Shown here in pieces: positions 6,201 to 13,835 of a stretch of DNA of 13,941 nucleotides. The position numbers and the translations under genes are program-made. Source of the stretch: JAVBPB01 sp031549965. GTDB taxonomy: Bacteria > Bacillota > Clostridia > Lachnospirales > Lachnospiraceae. The notes beneath the pieces were generated by a model. It worked only from the letters and a program-made list of their open reading frames with translations, had not been told where the DNA came from and did not search any database. Location: assembly GCA_031549965.1 (NCBI GenBank), contig JAVBPB010000058.1:1-13941 (forward strand), written 5' to 3'. How positions within the stretch are numbered: position 1 is the first letter of the stretch; every line of letters starts with the position of its first letter.

Positions 6201-8009
6201 TTAAACACCCATCTCATTAATTAACTTATTATAAATTTCATTCATTACACTTATTAATTTAGCTGATAAATTATATGCATTTTGAAATCTTATAAGATTC
6301 ATTGCTTCTTCATCTATATCTACACCTGAAATTGATAATCTTTGATTAGTAATTGAACTTAATAAATCTTCCTGGCTTTTTGCAAAAGTTTGTGCTTTTG
6401 CAGTATCTATAGCAATCTCAGCTACAACTGTTTGTAAAAATGCTGCCGGTTTTCCTTGCTTAAACATAGAATTATCAGTTTTTAATGCTAATAACTTATT
6501 AAGATTTTCACAATTTTGTATTCCGTTAGCCATATCAATTCCAGATTCTGCTGCTGCAACTTTTTTAGGATCATTCAATATGTCATTATGTACTGTTAAG
6601 TTTCCTGCTGTCATTCTGTAGTATGTTCCATCTAGTGAGTTAAATCCTGATACTGCCGGATCTTCCTCTAAATTATAATCTTTTCCATTACCTACAATGT
6701 CATTTATATTAAATAAATCTACACCTGCATTACCGCTTAAATCCTGCCCGCTATTATGAATACCATTAAATTTCTGAGTAAAAGTTCTTACAAATTCGTC
6801 TAATTGTGCCATATAATAAGGAATCCCCTTATAATCAATAGCATCACCAACTCTGGCTTCTTCATTAGTGTAATCCTTAACCAATTGAGTTGTTAAATGA
6901 AATTCATATTCATATTCTCCTGTTGATTGATTTTTCTTGCAGTCAAAACTTGAATATTCGTAATTTTTATTACCTATAGTTATAGTTCCTGAAGATGATA
7001 GATTTAATTTGTTTATACTATTCACAGATGAATTAGTTATTTTAACAGATGTATCACCTTTTGTTCCGTTTGCAACTCCTGTAAAGTTTTCTTCATTATT
7101 ACCATCTCTAACTTGCACCAAAGCCTGTAATATTCCCCCAAGGTTTGGATCTGACAAATTAAAGTCCTGTCCTGCCAATGTTCCTGATGCCCATTTTACA
7201 TCAAATAGACCTATTGCATCATTTTGATTAGTCTGTTTATCTCTTGGAATAACTTCCAAAGTACAATAGTTGTTAGTGTCAACTAGATATTGACCATTTA
7301 AAGAAACCGTAAATGTTGATACACCGTTTCCAACTTCTGTTTCTTTTACTGTAATATTAGCCTTTTCTGATAGTTTATCAATTAACAGCGACCTTTGATC
7401 TCTTAAATCATTAGCTGTTCCCCCATATGCTTCAAGAGTATTAATTTGCTTGTTTAATGAAGCAATCTGCTGTGCCATTGTATTTACATTATCAATTTGA
7501 TTTTTTATTTCATAATTAGTATCTTTTTGTAATGTAAGAAGATTATTTGATAAAGAATTAAAATATTTGGTTAAACTTTCAGCAAAATTTGCAACTGATG
7601 TTCTATTAACTAAACTTGATGCATCTTTTGAAAGTTCTTCAAGGCTTACATAAAAATTATCAAACTCTTTTGTAAAACCACTTACGTTCATTTCATTAAA
7701 GCAGTTTTCAACTTGTAGCATATACTGAGATTTAGTACTGTTTTCACCAAATATTGCACTATTGCTCCAAAATTTCACGTCATAGTATTCATTACGTACC
7801 TGACCAACTCCAGTTACAGTAACACCTGTTCCTGCCATTCCATAATTATTACTAACACTTACCGCATCTGAAGCCTTTTGACCAACAATTTGTCTTGTGT
7901 AACCTTCTGTTTCAGCATTAGCAATATTATGCCCTGTTGTATTTAAGTTTGCTTGATATGCATATAATCCGGAAGTTCCTATATTAAGTCCTATAAATGT
8001 TGAAGGCAT
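6201..8009 (-). CDS. flgK: Hook-associated protein FlgK (HAP1), second paralogue
   Basis: A junction protein placed between hook and FlgL. Residues 1-40 contain GLNIGTSGLYAYQANLNTTG and the rod/hook-family motif HNIANAETEGYTRQ. The C-terminus has ISGVDIDEEAMNLIRFQNAY followed by NLSAKLISVMNEIYNKLI, the conserved D0 coiled-coil. The length is 602 residues against about 510-550 in model species; the extra residues fall in the central outward domains. AAAGGAGC precedes the ATG at 8007-8009. It lies 23 nt after the first flgK and is clearly divergent from it, sharing mainly the terminal motifs, so this is an old duplication rather than a recent copy. Which of the two fills the canonical junction layer cannot be told from sequence. 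Confidence 0.93.
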   Translation of the reverse strand: MPSTFIGLNIGTSGLYAYQANLNTTGHNIANAETEGYTRQIVGQKASDAVSVSNNYGMAGTGVTVTGVGQVRNEYYDVKFWSNSAIFGENSTKSQYMLQVENCFNEMNVSGFTKEFDNFYVSLEELSKDASSLVNRTSVANFAESLTKYFNSLSNNLLTLQKDTNYEIKNQIDNVNTMAQQIASLNKQINTLEAYGGTANDLRDQRSLLIDKLSEKANITVKETEVGNGVSTFTVSLNGQYLVDTNNYCTLEVIPRDKQTNQNDAIGLFDVKWASGTLAGQDFNLSDPNLGGILQALVQVRDGNNEENFTGVANGTKGDTSVKITNSSVNSINKLNLSSSGTITIGNKNYEYSSFDCKKNQSTGEYEYEFHLTTQLVKDYTNEEARVGDAIDYKGIPYYMAQLDEFVRTFTQKFNGIHNSGQDLSGNAGVDLFNINDIVGNGKDYNLEEDPAVSGFNSLDGTYYRMTAGNLTVHNDILNDPKKVAAAESGIDMANGIQNCENLNKLLALKTDNSMFKQGKPAAFLQTVVAEIAIDTAKAQTFAKSQEDLLSSITNQRLSISGVDIDEEAMNLIRFQNAYNLSAKLISVMNEIYNKLINEMGV

Positions 8010-8032
8010 GTTATCGCTCCTTTATTTAAATA

Positions 8033-9778
8033 TTATGTTAATCTTGTAATAAGATGTTCTAACATTTCACTCACTACATTAATGTATCTTGCTGCTGCAT
8101 TATATGCATGCTGATACTTTATCATATTTGTTAATTCTTCATCCGATGATACACTCATTACCGCCTGTCTGTTGTTATCAAATCCATCTGCTAGTCTGCC
8201 TTGACTTTCACTGACAGTTTTAAGAGTTTCTCCTCTGTTGGCAAAATCACCTATAAAATTAATATAATAATCATTAATATTACATTTATCCAGATCATTA
8301 GGGCTTAGGGATGCGAAAGTATTCTGCCATTTACTTAATAGTTCATCTATTACTTCTACACTGTAATCAGCTGTTCCTCCTGAATTACTAAGTGGTAAAA
8401 GACTATAGTTTTTTCTAAGTTCAGGATTAACTTGAAGTTCTCCTAATGTATATAAACTGTATGTACTATTTGAGTTTTCTTCATTGTATACATAAAATAC
8501 CTTACCTGTTAAGTTACCACTTGCATCTTCTTCATTAACTTTTGTGTACCTATCTGTAGATTTTCTTGAGAATAATTCTGTACCTGGATAGTCATTACCT
8601 TCTCCCATACCGACAGGAGCATTGTTTTCATCAAGAACCTTCACATTCGTATATGTTATTCCGCCTTCACCTACAAAAGTAGCTGTTGTATTTGGGCAAA
8701 GCACATCGTTAATCATAGTTGTAATTCCATGTACTAATTGATCAAATTGTGCTTGAGCATTTTTAATTACTGATGAATTTATTTCCAAATTGTATTTTGC
8801 CTTTGCATCCTCAAAGTCTAAATCAGAGGAAAAATTCTCTCTAACAGGAATATCTGTATATTTTGCAATGTTGTTACCTCTTGATAATAATAATCCTTTA
8901 AGAGAGCCTATGTCTGTATTTCCATCTGTACTAGGAAGTGAACCAAAATTAAATACTTCTGTGTCATCAAAGAACTTCCATACAACTTTTAGCATATTTG
9001 AATCTGGTGCTTCTTTGACTGTTGTCATATGTTCTACTCTGTCCTCAGTTACAAATGGCTGACCTTCTGTTGAAATTCTGACTACACCATTAATATCTTC
9101 TGAGTACCTTATGTTAATTAATGATGCAAGCTCATCTAACAATACATTTCTCTCATCTCTAAAATCATTAGCATTCTCAGAGCCGCCTGCTTCACGTTTC
9201 ATTATAGATTTGTTAAGCTCAAATATTTTATCACCAATATCGTTAATTCTGCTTACACTTTCTTTAATTTGAGTGTTAAGACTTGTTTGGTATGCATCTA
9301 ACTGTCCTTTTATTATATTGGCTTTATCCAAAAAGGAAACTGCGGAATTTATGAATGTGGCACGAGATACAATACTTTCTGGTTCTTTTCCAAATTCGCT
9401 TATTGCTGACCACAAACCTTGTATACTGGTTTGAAATGATTCGTTTGTGCTAAATTCTCCAAAAAAGCTCTCCACTTCACTTACCGCTTTGTATTGCTCT
9501 TCATAAAATCCTTGTCTGCCTACACTTTGTCTATATGCTTTATCTAAAAATTCTTCTCTTACCTGTCTTATGGCTGCTACACTTGTTCCTATACCAATCT
9601 GCTGCAATCCGTAAGAGTTACTTTGCAAATTCACATAGTGTGTATCTGTTTGTATTTGTTGCTGTCTTACATATCCTTTAGTCTCAACGTTAGCTAAATT
9701 ATGTCCTGTTGTATTTAATCCACTTTGACTTGATGAAAGTCCAGATACTCCTGTGAATAAGCTACTCATTAAACTCAT
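8033..9778 (-). CDS. flgK: Hook-associated protein FlgK (HAP1), first paralogue
   Basis: A FlgK protein of 581 residues. The N-terminus reads SLFTGVSGLSSSQSGLNTTG then HNLANVETKGYVRQ, the shared flagellar rod/hook signature. Residues about 60-230 are the D1 helical segment (for example VRQVREEFLDKAYRQS and FRDERNVLLDELASLI). The C-terminus SVSSDEELTNMIKYQHAY followed by NAAARYINVVSEMLEHLI is the D0 helix. GAGGTGA sits just before ATG 9776-9778. It lies 18 nt downstream of flgN, whose product is the expected export chaperone for FlgK and FlgL. The second FlgK gene follows 23 nt later, so both are in one operon and probably co-expressed from the flgM promoter. Confidence 0.95.
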   Translation of the reverse strand: MSLMSSLFTGVSGLSSSQSGLNTTGHNLANVETKGYVRQQQIQTDTHYVNLQSNSYGLQQIGIGTSVAAIRQVREEFLDKAYRQSVGRQGFYEEQYKAVSEVESFFGEFSTNESFQTSIQGLWSAISEFGKEPESIVSRATFINSAVSFLDKANIIKGQLDAYQTSLNTQIKESVSRINDIGDKIFELNKSIMKREAGGSENANDFRDERNVLLDELASLINIRYSEDINGVVRISTEGQPFVTEDRVEHMTTVKEAPDSNMLKVVWKFFDDTEVFNFGSLPSTDGNTDIGSLKGLLLSRGNNIAKYTDIPVRENFSSDLDFEDAKAKYNLEINSSVIKNAQAQFDQLVHGITTMINDVLCPNTTATFVGEGGITYTNVKVLDENNAPVGMGEGNDYPGTELFSRKSTDRYTKVNEEDASGNLTGKVFYVYNEENSNSTYSLYTLGELQVNPELRKNYSLLPLSNSGGTADYSVEVIDELLSKWQNTFASLSPNDLDKCNINDYYINFIGDFANRGETLKTVSESQGRLADGFDNNRQAVMSVSSDEELTNMIKYQHAYNAAARYINVVSEMLEHLITRLT

Positions 9779-9796
9779 TGTCTCACCTCTGTTTTT

Positions 9797-10312
9797 CTAT
9801 CGTTTGGTATCAAACATTCCACTAAACGGCAAGGCAGTATTAGAACTATATGCCCCTTTATTGTAGTTGCCTGTTAAAGGGGATAGTTTTGCGTTCTGTA
9901 CTAAATTAAGGTTAAATTCTACCATTTCAAGTGACTGCTCTATTAATACTTTGTTATGTTTGTTTGTTTCTATTAGTAAATCTACTGTTTTCTTTAACTT
10001 ATCATGAATCATTGTTAATTTCTTTTGTTCACTTGGTTGTTTTTCCAATAAAACAATAACCTCTTTTACCGTTAGACCCTTTGGATCCTGATTAATAACT
10101 GTTGCAATATTTTCAACTATTTTTTGCCTTTTCTTTTCAAGATTGGCTATTTGGTCAACTACGTCTTGCTCTTTATAGGTAATTTGCTGTAATGTACTAA
10201 CATCATTTTCAACGATTACTCTTGTCTTCATTCTAGCAATAGGCAGTAATTTTTCGTATATATAGTTTTCTTCTTCCAGTATACTAATTAATTCTTCAAT
10301 TAAACTTGCCAA
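9797..10312 (-). CDS. flgN: Flagellar export chaperone FlgN
   Basis: A cytosolic chaperone that delivers FlgK and FlgL to the export gate. The 171-residue protein is helical: an N-terminal IEELISILEEENYIYEKLLP and a long coiled coil through residues 45-135 (LEKKRQKIVENIATVI, HDKLKKTVDLLIETNKHNKV), then a polar tail. This is the usual FlgN build. The first in-frame start is TTG (10310-10312); an in-frame TAA lies two codons upstream, and AGGGTGG about 8 nt before TTG is a fair Shine-Dalgarno. No ATG start is available near the N-terminus. It lies 15 nt after flgM and 18 nt before the first flgK. Confidence 0.92.
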   Translation of the reverse strand: MASLIEELISILEEENYIYEKLLPIARMKTRVIVENDVSTLQQITYKEQDVVDQIANLEKKRQKIVENIATVINQDPKGLTVKEVIVLLEKQPSEQKKLTMIHDKLKKTVDLLIETNKHNKVLIEQSLEMVEFNLNLVQNAKLSPLTGNYNKGAYSSNTALPFSGMFDTKR

Positions 10313-10327
10313 TTGTTATTCCACCCT

Positions 10328-10606
10328 TTATACAATAGCATTAAAATAGTTATTGGTAATCTTGTTTGCAAATTCTTCTGAGGTAATGTTATAAGTCCCT
10401 GATGATACTCTTGACTTTATATCATTTATTCTGTCTTCTCTGATATCTGAGGCATTAGCTACTGCCTGTTTGGCTATTTGGTAGTCTTTACCAAATTGGG
10501 ATATCTGTAACTTATCTGTTTGCTCAATCTTATTAACCTGACTTGTTTTCTTGGTACTGTTAAGATTGTACGCTTGTGCTACTTTGTTAAATGCTTCTAC
10601 TCTCAT
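10328..10606 (-). CDS. flgM: Anti-sigma-28 factor FlgM
   Basis: FlgM binds and holds sigma-28 until hook completion, when it is exported or otherwise removed and late genes turn on. The protein is 92 residues, typical for the family. The N-terminal half is polar and probably disordered. The C-terminal half carries the sigma-binding signature SDIREDRINDIKSRVSSGTY (53-72), followed by NITSEEFANKI. AGGCGGTG precedes ATG 10604-10606. It is first in the operon flgM-flgN-flgK-flgK-flgL and is preceded by a probable sigma-28 promoter, so it should feed back on its own expression. Confidence 0.95.
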   Translation of the reverse strand: MRVEAFNKVAQAYNLNSTKKTSQVNKIEQTDKLQISQFGKDYQIAKQAVANASDIREDRINDIKSRVSSGTYNITSEEFANKITNNYFNAIV

Positions 10607-10653
10607 GCCTACACCGCCTTTAAAGTGTTAAATTTAATTTCTCTATATTTTAT

Positions 10654-10680
10654 TTATCGGTTCATTTAAGATTTTTATTA
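10654..10680 (-). promoter_or_regulatory. Probable sigma-28 promoter of flgM operon
   Basis: On the minus strand TAAT (10677-10680), a 15-nt spacer, then ACCGATAA (10654-10661). The pattern is TAAA-N15-GCCGATAA with one mismatch in each box. A/T-tract-rich DNA lies just upstream (10681-10705) and could act as an UP element. It starts 48 nt before the flgM ATG. The rest of the 248-nt gap (10607-10854) holds the AATGTCG element described separately and no gene I can support. Confidence 0.7.
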
Positions 10681-10775
10681 GTACTTTTTTTTATTTTTTA
10701 AAATTTGTAGTATTTTACTAATTTTACTTGATTGTATGTATTATTTACTGTTTATACTGATAATATGCTGATTTA

Positions 10776-10818
10776 GGGTTAAATTGACGACATTTTTCCT
10801 TACTTAGGTTGCGACATT
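10776..10818 (-). repeat. AATGTCG element, left copy
   Basis: Read on the minus strand this starts AATGTCGCAACCTAAG, contains a second AATGTCG 24 nt later, and ends CAATTTAACCC. A related sequence occurs in opposite orientation at 13721-13761 (AATGTCGTCAACTTAAG, then CAATTTACAACC). Direct repeats inside an end sequence are a feature of some transposon termini, for example the IS21 family, but no transposase is here. A pair of binding sites for one regulator is the alternative. Similarity is seen by eye; identity as a mobile-element end is a guess. Confidence 0.4.
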
Positions 10819-10854
10819 AAACTTTTGGAGGTTCTATCATCGACAGAAGAACAA

Positions 10855-11133
10855 TCACATAAATGATGTAATTATGTACGTAGTTATTAAAATTTGTATT
10901 ATAAAGATTAAAGGCATCCCGTATTTAAAATACCAATGTTTTGTTTTATGCCTGTAGTGATACATACCAAATATTGAGCCTAAACTTCCTCCAATAATAG
11001 CTATTAAAAAAAGGATTTTTTCTGGTATTCTATAGCTTCGATTTTTGGCTTTTTTCTTATCAATTCCCATAATAATAGTTCCGGTGATGTTAATTAAAAT
11101 TATATAGATTAAAAAATATGATGTGTAATTCAA
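10855..11133 (-). CDS. DUF1294 small membrane protein
   Basis: A probable integral membrane protein of unknown function. Three hydrophobic segments can be seen in the 92-residue form: SYFLIYIILINITGTIIMG, KILFLIAIIGGSLGSIFGMY, and the C-terminal PLIFIIQILITTYIITSF. Between them the conserved DUF1294 pieces occur: MGIDKKKAKNRSYRIPEK, then GGSLGSIFGM, then HKTKHWYFKYGMP. The frame is open back to ATG 11206-11208, but that codon lies inside the -35 box of a strong promoter. The best start is TTG 11131-11133, with GAAAGGAAAC upstream and membrane segment 1 beginning right after. It stands alone between the flagellar and importer operons, and nothing nearby indicates its role. Confidence 0.85.
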   Translation of the reverse strand: MNYTSYFLIYIILINITGTIIMGIDKKKAKNRSYRIPEKILFLIAIIGGSLGSIFGMYHYRHKTKHWYFKYGMPLIFIIQILITTYIITSFM

Positions 11134-11179
11134 TGTTATTGTTTCCTTTCGATTTGCTAATTTCTTAAATTTGTAAATA

Positions 11180-11208
11180 ATAATAGTATATCTAATGAAA
11201 CATGTCAA
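11180..11208 (-). promoter_or_regulatory. SigA-type promoter of DUF1294 gene
   Basis: A perfect TTGACA (11203-11208), a 17-nt spacer and TATTAT (11180-11185) on the minus strand. It overlaps the longest possible N-terminus of the downstream frame and so argues for the TTG start at 11133. The leader would be about 40 nt. It suggests vegetative, non-flagellar expression of this gene. Confidence 0.8.
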
Positions 11209-11310
11209 TTAATTTTATCACAATATTAATCTCGTATGCTTGGAAAGTCATAAGCTGAGGGGCAAAATGGAAAAATGTAACCATATCACAAAATGATATT
11301 AAAACCATAA

Positions 11311-11360
11311 AAGGTAAAGAAATGAAAATTAATTTAAATTTATTTCCATTTCCTTACCTT
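11311..11360 (-). terminator. Terminator of amino acid importer operon
   Basis: Two 14-nt arms (11347-11360 and 11311-11324) pair as AAGGTAAGGAAATG with CATTTCTTTACCTT. On the minus-strand RNA all positions pair, with one G-U; on the plus strand that position would be a mismatch, so the structure fits minus-strand transcripts. The loop is AT-rich and the arm is followed by UUAUGGUUUU. It begins 10 nt after the ATPase stop codon. The U-tract is imperfect. Confidence 0.65.
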
Positions 11361-11370
11361 CTTCTATATA

Positions 11371-12054
11371 CTATTCATTTATAATTGCACCATCAACTAT
11401 ACGTATTGTTTCATCAGATACCTTACTAACAAACTGTTCATCGTGGCTTATTATTAGAATTCCCATATCTTTTTTTACTAAATCTTTCATTATTATTGTT
11501 ATCTCATCAACAAGTGCTGAATCCAATGCTGCTGTAGGTTCATCAAAGCACAAAAGTTTAGGATTGGTTACACAGGAGCGGGCAATTGCAACTCTTTGTT
11601 TTTGTCCTCCTGATAGTTCATGTACGTAATTATATATTTTATCTCCTAAACCTATTCTTTCTAAGAAATCTACGCCTTTTTCTGTTGCTTCATTTTTACT
11701 CATTTTATATACATCTGTAAGTGCTAAAATAACATTTTTTAATACTGTCATATGTGGAAACAGTTGATAGTTTTGAAACACCATTCCAAGATGTTTTCTA
11801 ATTTCAAATAATTCTTTTTTATTTGCATACACCATAGTATTATTCTCTTCTTTGCAAAGTACCATATCATCAATAATTATGGTACCTTTATCAGCCTTTT
11901 CAAGTCCCATTAAGCATCGCATTATTGTAGTTTTACCTGCACCTGACTTTCCAAGTAATGCCATTATATTGCCAATCTCAAGTTCAAAACTGACATTTTT
12001 TAATACTTCTACGTGTTTATATGATTTGCATAAGCCTTCAACCTTTAATAACAT
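11371..12054 (-). CDS. Polar amino acid ABC importer, ATP-binding protein
   Basis: The cytoplasmic ATPase of a GlnQ/HisP-type importer. All motifs are intact in 227 residues: Walker A GKSGAGKTT (35-43), Q-loop Q94 in FQNYQLFP, signature LSGGQKQR (147-154), Walker B LLCFDEP (167-173), D-loop AALD, and H-loop H204 in ISHD. The length is slightly below the usual 240. A short insertion after residue 66 (CKEENNTMVYANKKEL) is typical of this subfamily. It follows the permease by 10 nt with GGGAGAGGG as ribosome site. The amino acid imported cannot be read from this subunit. Confidence 0.95.
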   Translation of the reverse strand: MLLKVEGLCKSYKHVEVLKNVSFELEIGNIMALLGKSGAGKTTIMRCLMGLEKADKGTIIIDDMVLCKEENNTMVYANKKELFEIRKHLGMVFQNYQLFPHMTVLKNVILALTDVYKMSKNEATEKGVDFLERIGLGDKIYNYVHELSGGQKQRVAIARSCVTNPKLLCFDEPTAALDSALVDEITIIMKDLVKKDMGILIISHDEQFVSKVSDETIRIVDGAIINE

Positions 12055-12064
12055 ATCCCTCTCC

Positions 12065-12748
12065 CTATTCTTCGTAATGAACTTTTTTCTCTATGTCTTT
12101 AAATACTTTAGTAATTATTGCAGTAAGTATTAAATATATAACTGCTGCCACAAAAAAAGGTATGATGCTTACATCTCTGTTGCTTGCTATTTTGGCATAT
12201 TTTATTACTTCGGATAGTCCTACAACATATACCAAAGATGTATCTTTTATTAAAGTTATAATTTCATTTCCTACTGCTGGCAAGGTTCGTTTAAAGACTT
12301 GAGGAAAAATAATTTTAGTATTAATTTGAAATGGCGTAAATCCAAGTATTGTTGCCGCTTCATGCTGTCCTTTTGCAATTGACTGTATTCCAGAACGAAA
12401 AATTTCACCAAAATAAGCTGCATAGTTTAACCCGAATGCTAAAAAAACAGAGGGTAATCTGTCTAATGTAACATTCATAAGAGGTAAACAAAAGAAAATA
12501 AAAAATATTTGAAGAAGTAGGGGGGTTCCTCTTAAAATCCATATGTAAAACTCAGTAGCCATTGATATTACTTTTATTTTTGATAATCTGGCTAGTGCAA
12601 TAATTAAGCCTAATGGAATGGATATTATTATTGTAACAATAAATACAAGTAAGGTGATTTTTAGCCCCTCTATAAAACTTGGCATAATTGTTATTATATA
12701 TTTAAAATTATCTATTAAAAAATTGTTTGATGCACTTAAAGGTATCAT
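12065..12748 (-). CDS. Polar amino acid ABC importer, permease
   Basis: An inner-membrane subunit of the HisM/GlnP family, 227 residues. The N-terminal segment IEGLKITLLVFIVTIIISIP and the motif FYIWILRGTPLLLQIFFIFF (67-86) are typical. The cytoplasmic EAA loop that docks on the ATPase reads GQHEAATILGFTPFQ (127-141) and is followed by IIFPQVFKRTLPA. About five hydrophobic segments are visible. Because only one permease gene is present, the transporter probably uses a permease homodimer. AAGGAG precedes ATG 12746-12748. A stable stem-loop separates it from the receptor gene upstream. Confidence 0.95.
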   Translation of the reverse strand: MIPLSASNNFLIDNFKYIITIMPSFIEGLKITLLVFIVTIIISIPLGLIIALARLSKIKVISMATEFYIWILRGTPLLLQIFFIFFCLPLMNVTLDRLPSVFLAFGLNYAAYFGEIFRSGIQSIAKGQHEAATILGFTPFQINTKIIFPQVFKRTLPAVGNEIITLIKDTSLVYVVGLSEVIKYAKIASNRDVSIIPFFVAAVIYLILTAIITKVFKDIEKKVHYEE

Positions 12749-12764
12749 ATAATTCTCCTTATTT

Positions 12765-12797
12765 GTTGCTATTTGTAGCCAAGCTACTAATAGTAAC
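12765..12797 (-). promoter_or_regulatory. Stem-loop between receptor and permease genes
   Basis: On the minus strand GTTACTATTAGTAGC pairs with GCTACAAATAGCAAC around a TTG loop: 13 of 15 positions pair, with mismatches only at A/C and A/A. It starts 3 nt after the receptor stop codon and lacks a downstream U-tract, so it is unlikely to be a full terminator. Similar structures in other importer operons stabilise the receptor part of the mRNA so the binding protein is made in excess. That role is inferred. Confidence 0.6.
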
Positions 12798-12799
12798 CT

Positions 12800-13609
12800 T
12801 TATTTTACAATATCTTCTCCAAACCATTTTTCAGATATTGCTTTTGTAGTTTTATCTTCTTTTAATTGTTTCATTGTATCATTAATAGCTTTTAATAAAG
12901 CAGTATCTTCTTTTCTAACACCTATTCCATATTCTTCATTACCAAAGTTTTCTTCTAAAATATAGAATTTATCACCATCTTTTTTGGATAAATAATACTT
13001 GATTAAAACTTCATCTCCAACTACAGCCTGACTTCTCCCTGCTTCAAGATCTCTCATGCATTCATCATATGTAGAAAATGTAACTAACTCTTTAAATGTT
13101 TCTTTAGTCTGTTCATCAGCAATTACTGCTTCTTCCGCTGCTGAGCTTGTTTGTACCGCTACTACTTTTTTGCTTAAATCTGCTTTTGTTTTTATGTTGG
13201 AATCTGCCATAACAACTATACATTGTTTGTTTTCTAAATATGGGTCTGAGAAGTTTACTAATTCTTTTCTTGGCTCAGTAATTGTATATCCGTTCCATAT
13301 TATATCTATGTTTTTGTTGTTTAACTCAGTTTCTTTTGTTGACCAGTCAATTACTTGAAATTCAACTTCTATGCCAAGTTTTTCAAATACTGCATCTGCA
13401 AGTTCAATATCAAATCCTACCAGATTGCTACTTTCATCTCGAAAACCCATAGGCGGGAAAGCATCATCTACACCTATTACAACTTTTTTATAGGTAAGCT
13501 CACCAGTTTTTGCGTCTGCGTTTGTATTTACTCCTTCGTTCTTGTTAGTGCATCCAGCCATAATTGCTGTAACTAATAATACACATAAAATTAATTTTAA
13601 CTTTTTCAT
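12800..13609 (-). CDS. Polar amino acid ABC importer, receptor lipoprotein
   Basis: A solute-binding protein of family 3 (SBP_bac_3), anchored outside the membrane as a lipoprotein. The signal is MKKLKLILCVLLVTAIMAGC with lipobox MAGC and modified Cys at residue 20. The domain starts at about residue 41 (KKVVIGVDDAFPPMGF). R114 in TITEPRKE and D199 in AVVGDEV correspond to the family's carboxylate- and amino-group ligands, so an alpha-amino acid substrate is likely. The side-chain specificity cannot be read. An ATG at 13613-13615 sits only 1 nt after GGAGA; the ATG at 13607-13609, 7 nt after AAGGAG, is the proper start and gives 269 residues. It is first in the importer operon, 51 nt before the permease. 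Confidence 0.95.
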   Translation of the reverse strand: MKKLKLILCVLLVTAIMAGCTNKNEGVNTNADAKTGELTYKKVVIGVDDAFPPMGFRDESSNLVGFDIELADAVFEKLGIEVEFQVIDWSTKETELNNKNIDIIWNGYTITEPRKELVNFSDPYLENKQCIVVMADSNIKTKADLSKKVVAVQTSSAAEEAVIADEQTKETFKELVTFSTYDECMRDLEAGRSQAVVGDEVLIKYYLSKKDGDKFYILEENFGNEEYGIGVRKEDTALLKAINDTMKQLKEDKTTKAISEKWFGEDIVK

Positions 13610-13647
13610 ATTCATTCTCCTTTTTTAATTCACTGCTACGTCATTAG

Positions 13648-13674
13648 ATTAAAGTATTTTTCGAAAAATGTCAA
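13648..13674 (-). promoter_or_regulatory. Promoter with palindromic operator, importer operon
   Basis: TTGACA (13669-13674) is followed by either TTTAAT (13648-13653, spacer 15) or TAATCT (13646-13651, spacer 17). The spacer contains a perfect 14-bp palindrome ATTTTTCGAAAAAT (13656-13669), which touches the -35 box, a classic operator position. The leader is only about 30 nt, so a riboswitch or T-box is excluded. The rest of the 332-nt upstream region (13610-13941) holds the AATGTCG element and the right-edge inverted repeat, but no gene I can support. Confidence 0.6.
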
Positions 13675-13720
13675 TATGTTTTTTAAAGTTTAGGAAAATT
13701 TAATTAACAAACGGACGCTC

Positions 13721-13761
13721 AATGTCGTCAACTTAAGGATTTTATGTTTCAATTTACAACC
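13721..13761 (+). repeat. AATGTCG element, right copy
   Basis: The plus strand reads AATGTCGTCAACTTAAG, then TGT, then CAATTTACAACC. It matches the minus-strand sequence 10818 to 10776 over most positions with small gaps, in opposite orientation. It lies about 47 bp upstream of the importer -35 box, so an activator site is possible as well as a mobile-element scar. A 5-bp stem (AACCT/AGGTT, 13758-13772) overlaps its end. Confidence 0.4.
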
Positions 13762-13835
13762 TAGTTAAGGTTAAACTCTTAAAATTGCTTAATTTAGATT
13801 ATCGAATTATTTCAGATAAATATGAATTTATATAT

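Noticed and set aside
11134..11208. N-terminal extension of DUF1294 to ATG 11206-11208
   Set aside because: The ATG is within a TTGACA-N17-TATTAT promoter and would not be in the transcript; no ribosome site precedes it.
11322..11384. Small plus-strand frame of 20 codons with a weak AAAGG upstream
   Set aside because: It overlaps the importer terminator hairpin and the ATPase 3' end; its sequence is explained by the stem.
13610..13641. Riboswitch or T-box controlling the amino acid importer
   Set aside because: The predicted leader is only about 30 nt, too short for either.
13656..13669. CodY box
   Set aside because: CodY boxes have an odd centre (C-W-G); this palindrome has no central base and would need about four mismatches to align.
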